Shown piece after piece: positions 5,524-5,553 of a stretch of DNA of 5,553 nt. Below the pieces are notes generated by a model. The model was given only the letters and a program-made list of their open reading frames with translations, searched no databases and had not been told where the DNA came from. This stretch comes from Bacillota bacterium (GTDB taxonomy: Bacteria; Bacillota; Clostridia; Lachnospirales; Lachnospiraceae): positions 1 through 5,553 of the forward strand of contig JAEWWQ010000022.1 of assembly GCA_023458855.1 (NCBI GenBank). Direction: 5' to 3'. The position numbers and the translations under genes are program-made. Positions within the stretch are counted from its first letter, which is position 1, and each line of letters starts with the position of its first letter.

Positions 5524-5553
5524 CACTTAACTATTCCAGCAGTTACAATGCAT

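Overview
The window is AT-rich, uses strong AGGAG-type ribosome binding sites, and carries gene families common in low-GC Firmicutes: a ROK regulator, a YczE/YitT-type membrane protein, a Vat-like acetyltransferase and small Cys-lipoproteins. A gut-type clostridium such as a Lachnospiraceae member is the best guess; there is no rRNA or other marker to fix it. TAA, TAG and TGA all end genes here, so the code looks standard.

Left part (2-1817, + strand): the 3' part of a calcineurin-like metallophosphoesterase that runs off the left edge, then a predicted lipoprotein of unknown function that ends in a strong intrinsic terminator. Middle (about 1813-4064, + strand): a tightly coupled two-gene unit, a ROK-family repressor-like protein followed by an MFS transporter (ATGA overlap). 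In front lies a nested dyad centred on the probable -10 box, a good candidate operator. This looks like a small sugar- or metabolite-responsive uptake module with no catabolic enzyme attached. Right part (4055-5553, - strand): a YczE/YitT-like membrane protein that overlaps the 3' end of the MFS gene tail-to-tail by 10 bases, then a hairpin terminator, then a full-length xenobiotic acetyltransferase gene of the Vat (streptogramin A acetyltransferase) type broken by one in-frame TAA.

No mobile element, CRISPR array, tRNA or rRNA was seen, and no gene-free stretch exceeds about 170 bases. I do not see a clearly new multi-gene system. The points most worth checking are the nested operator on the ROK-MFS promoter, the single nonsense codon in the Vat-like gene, and the unclear start codon of the ROK gene.
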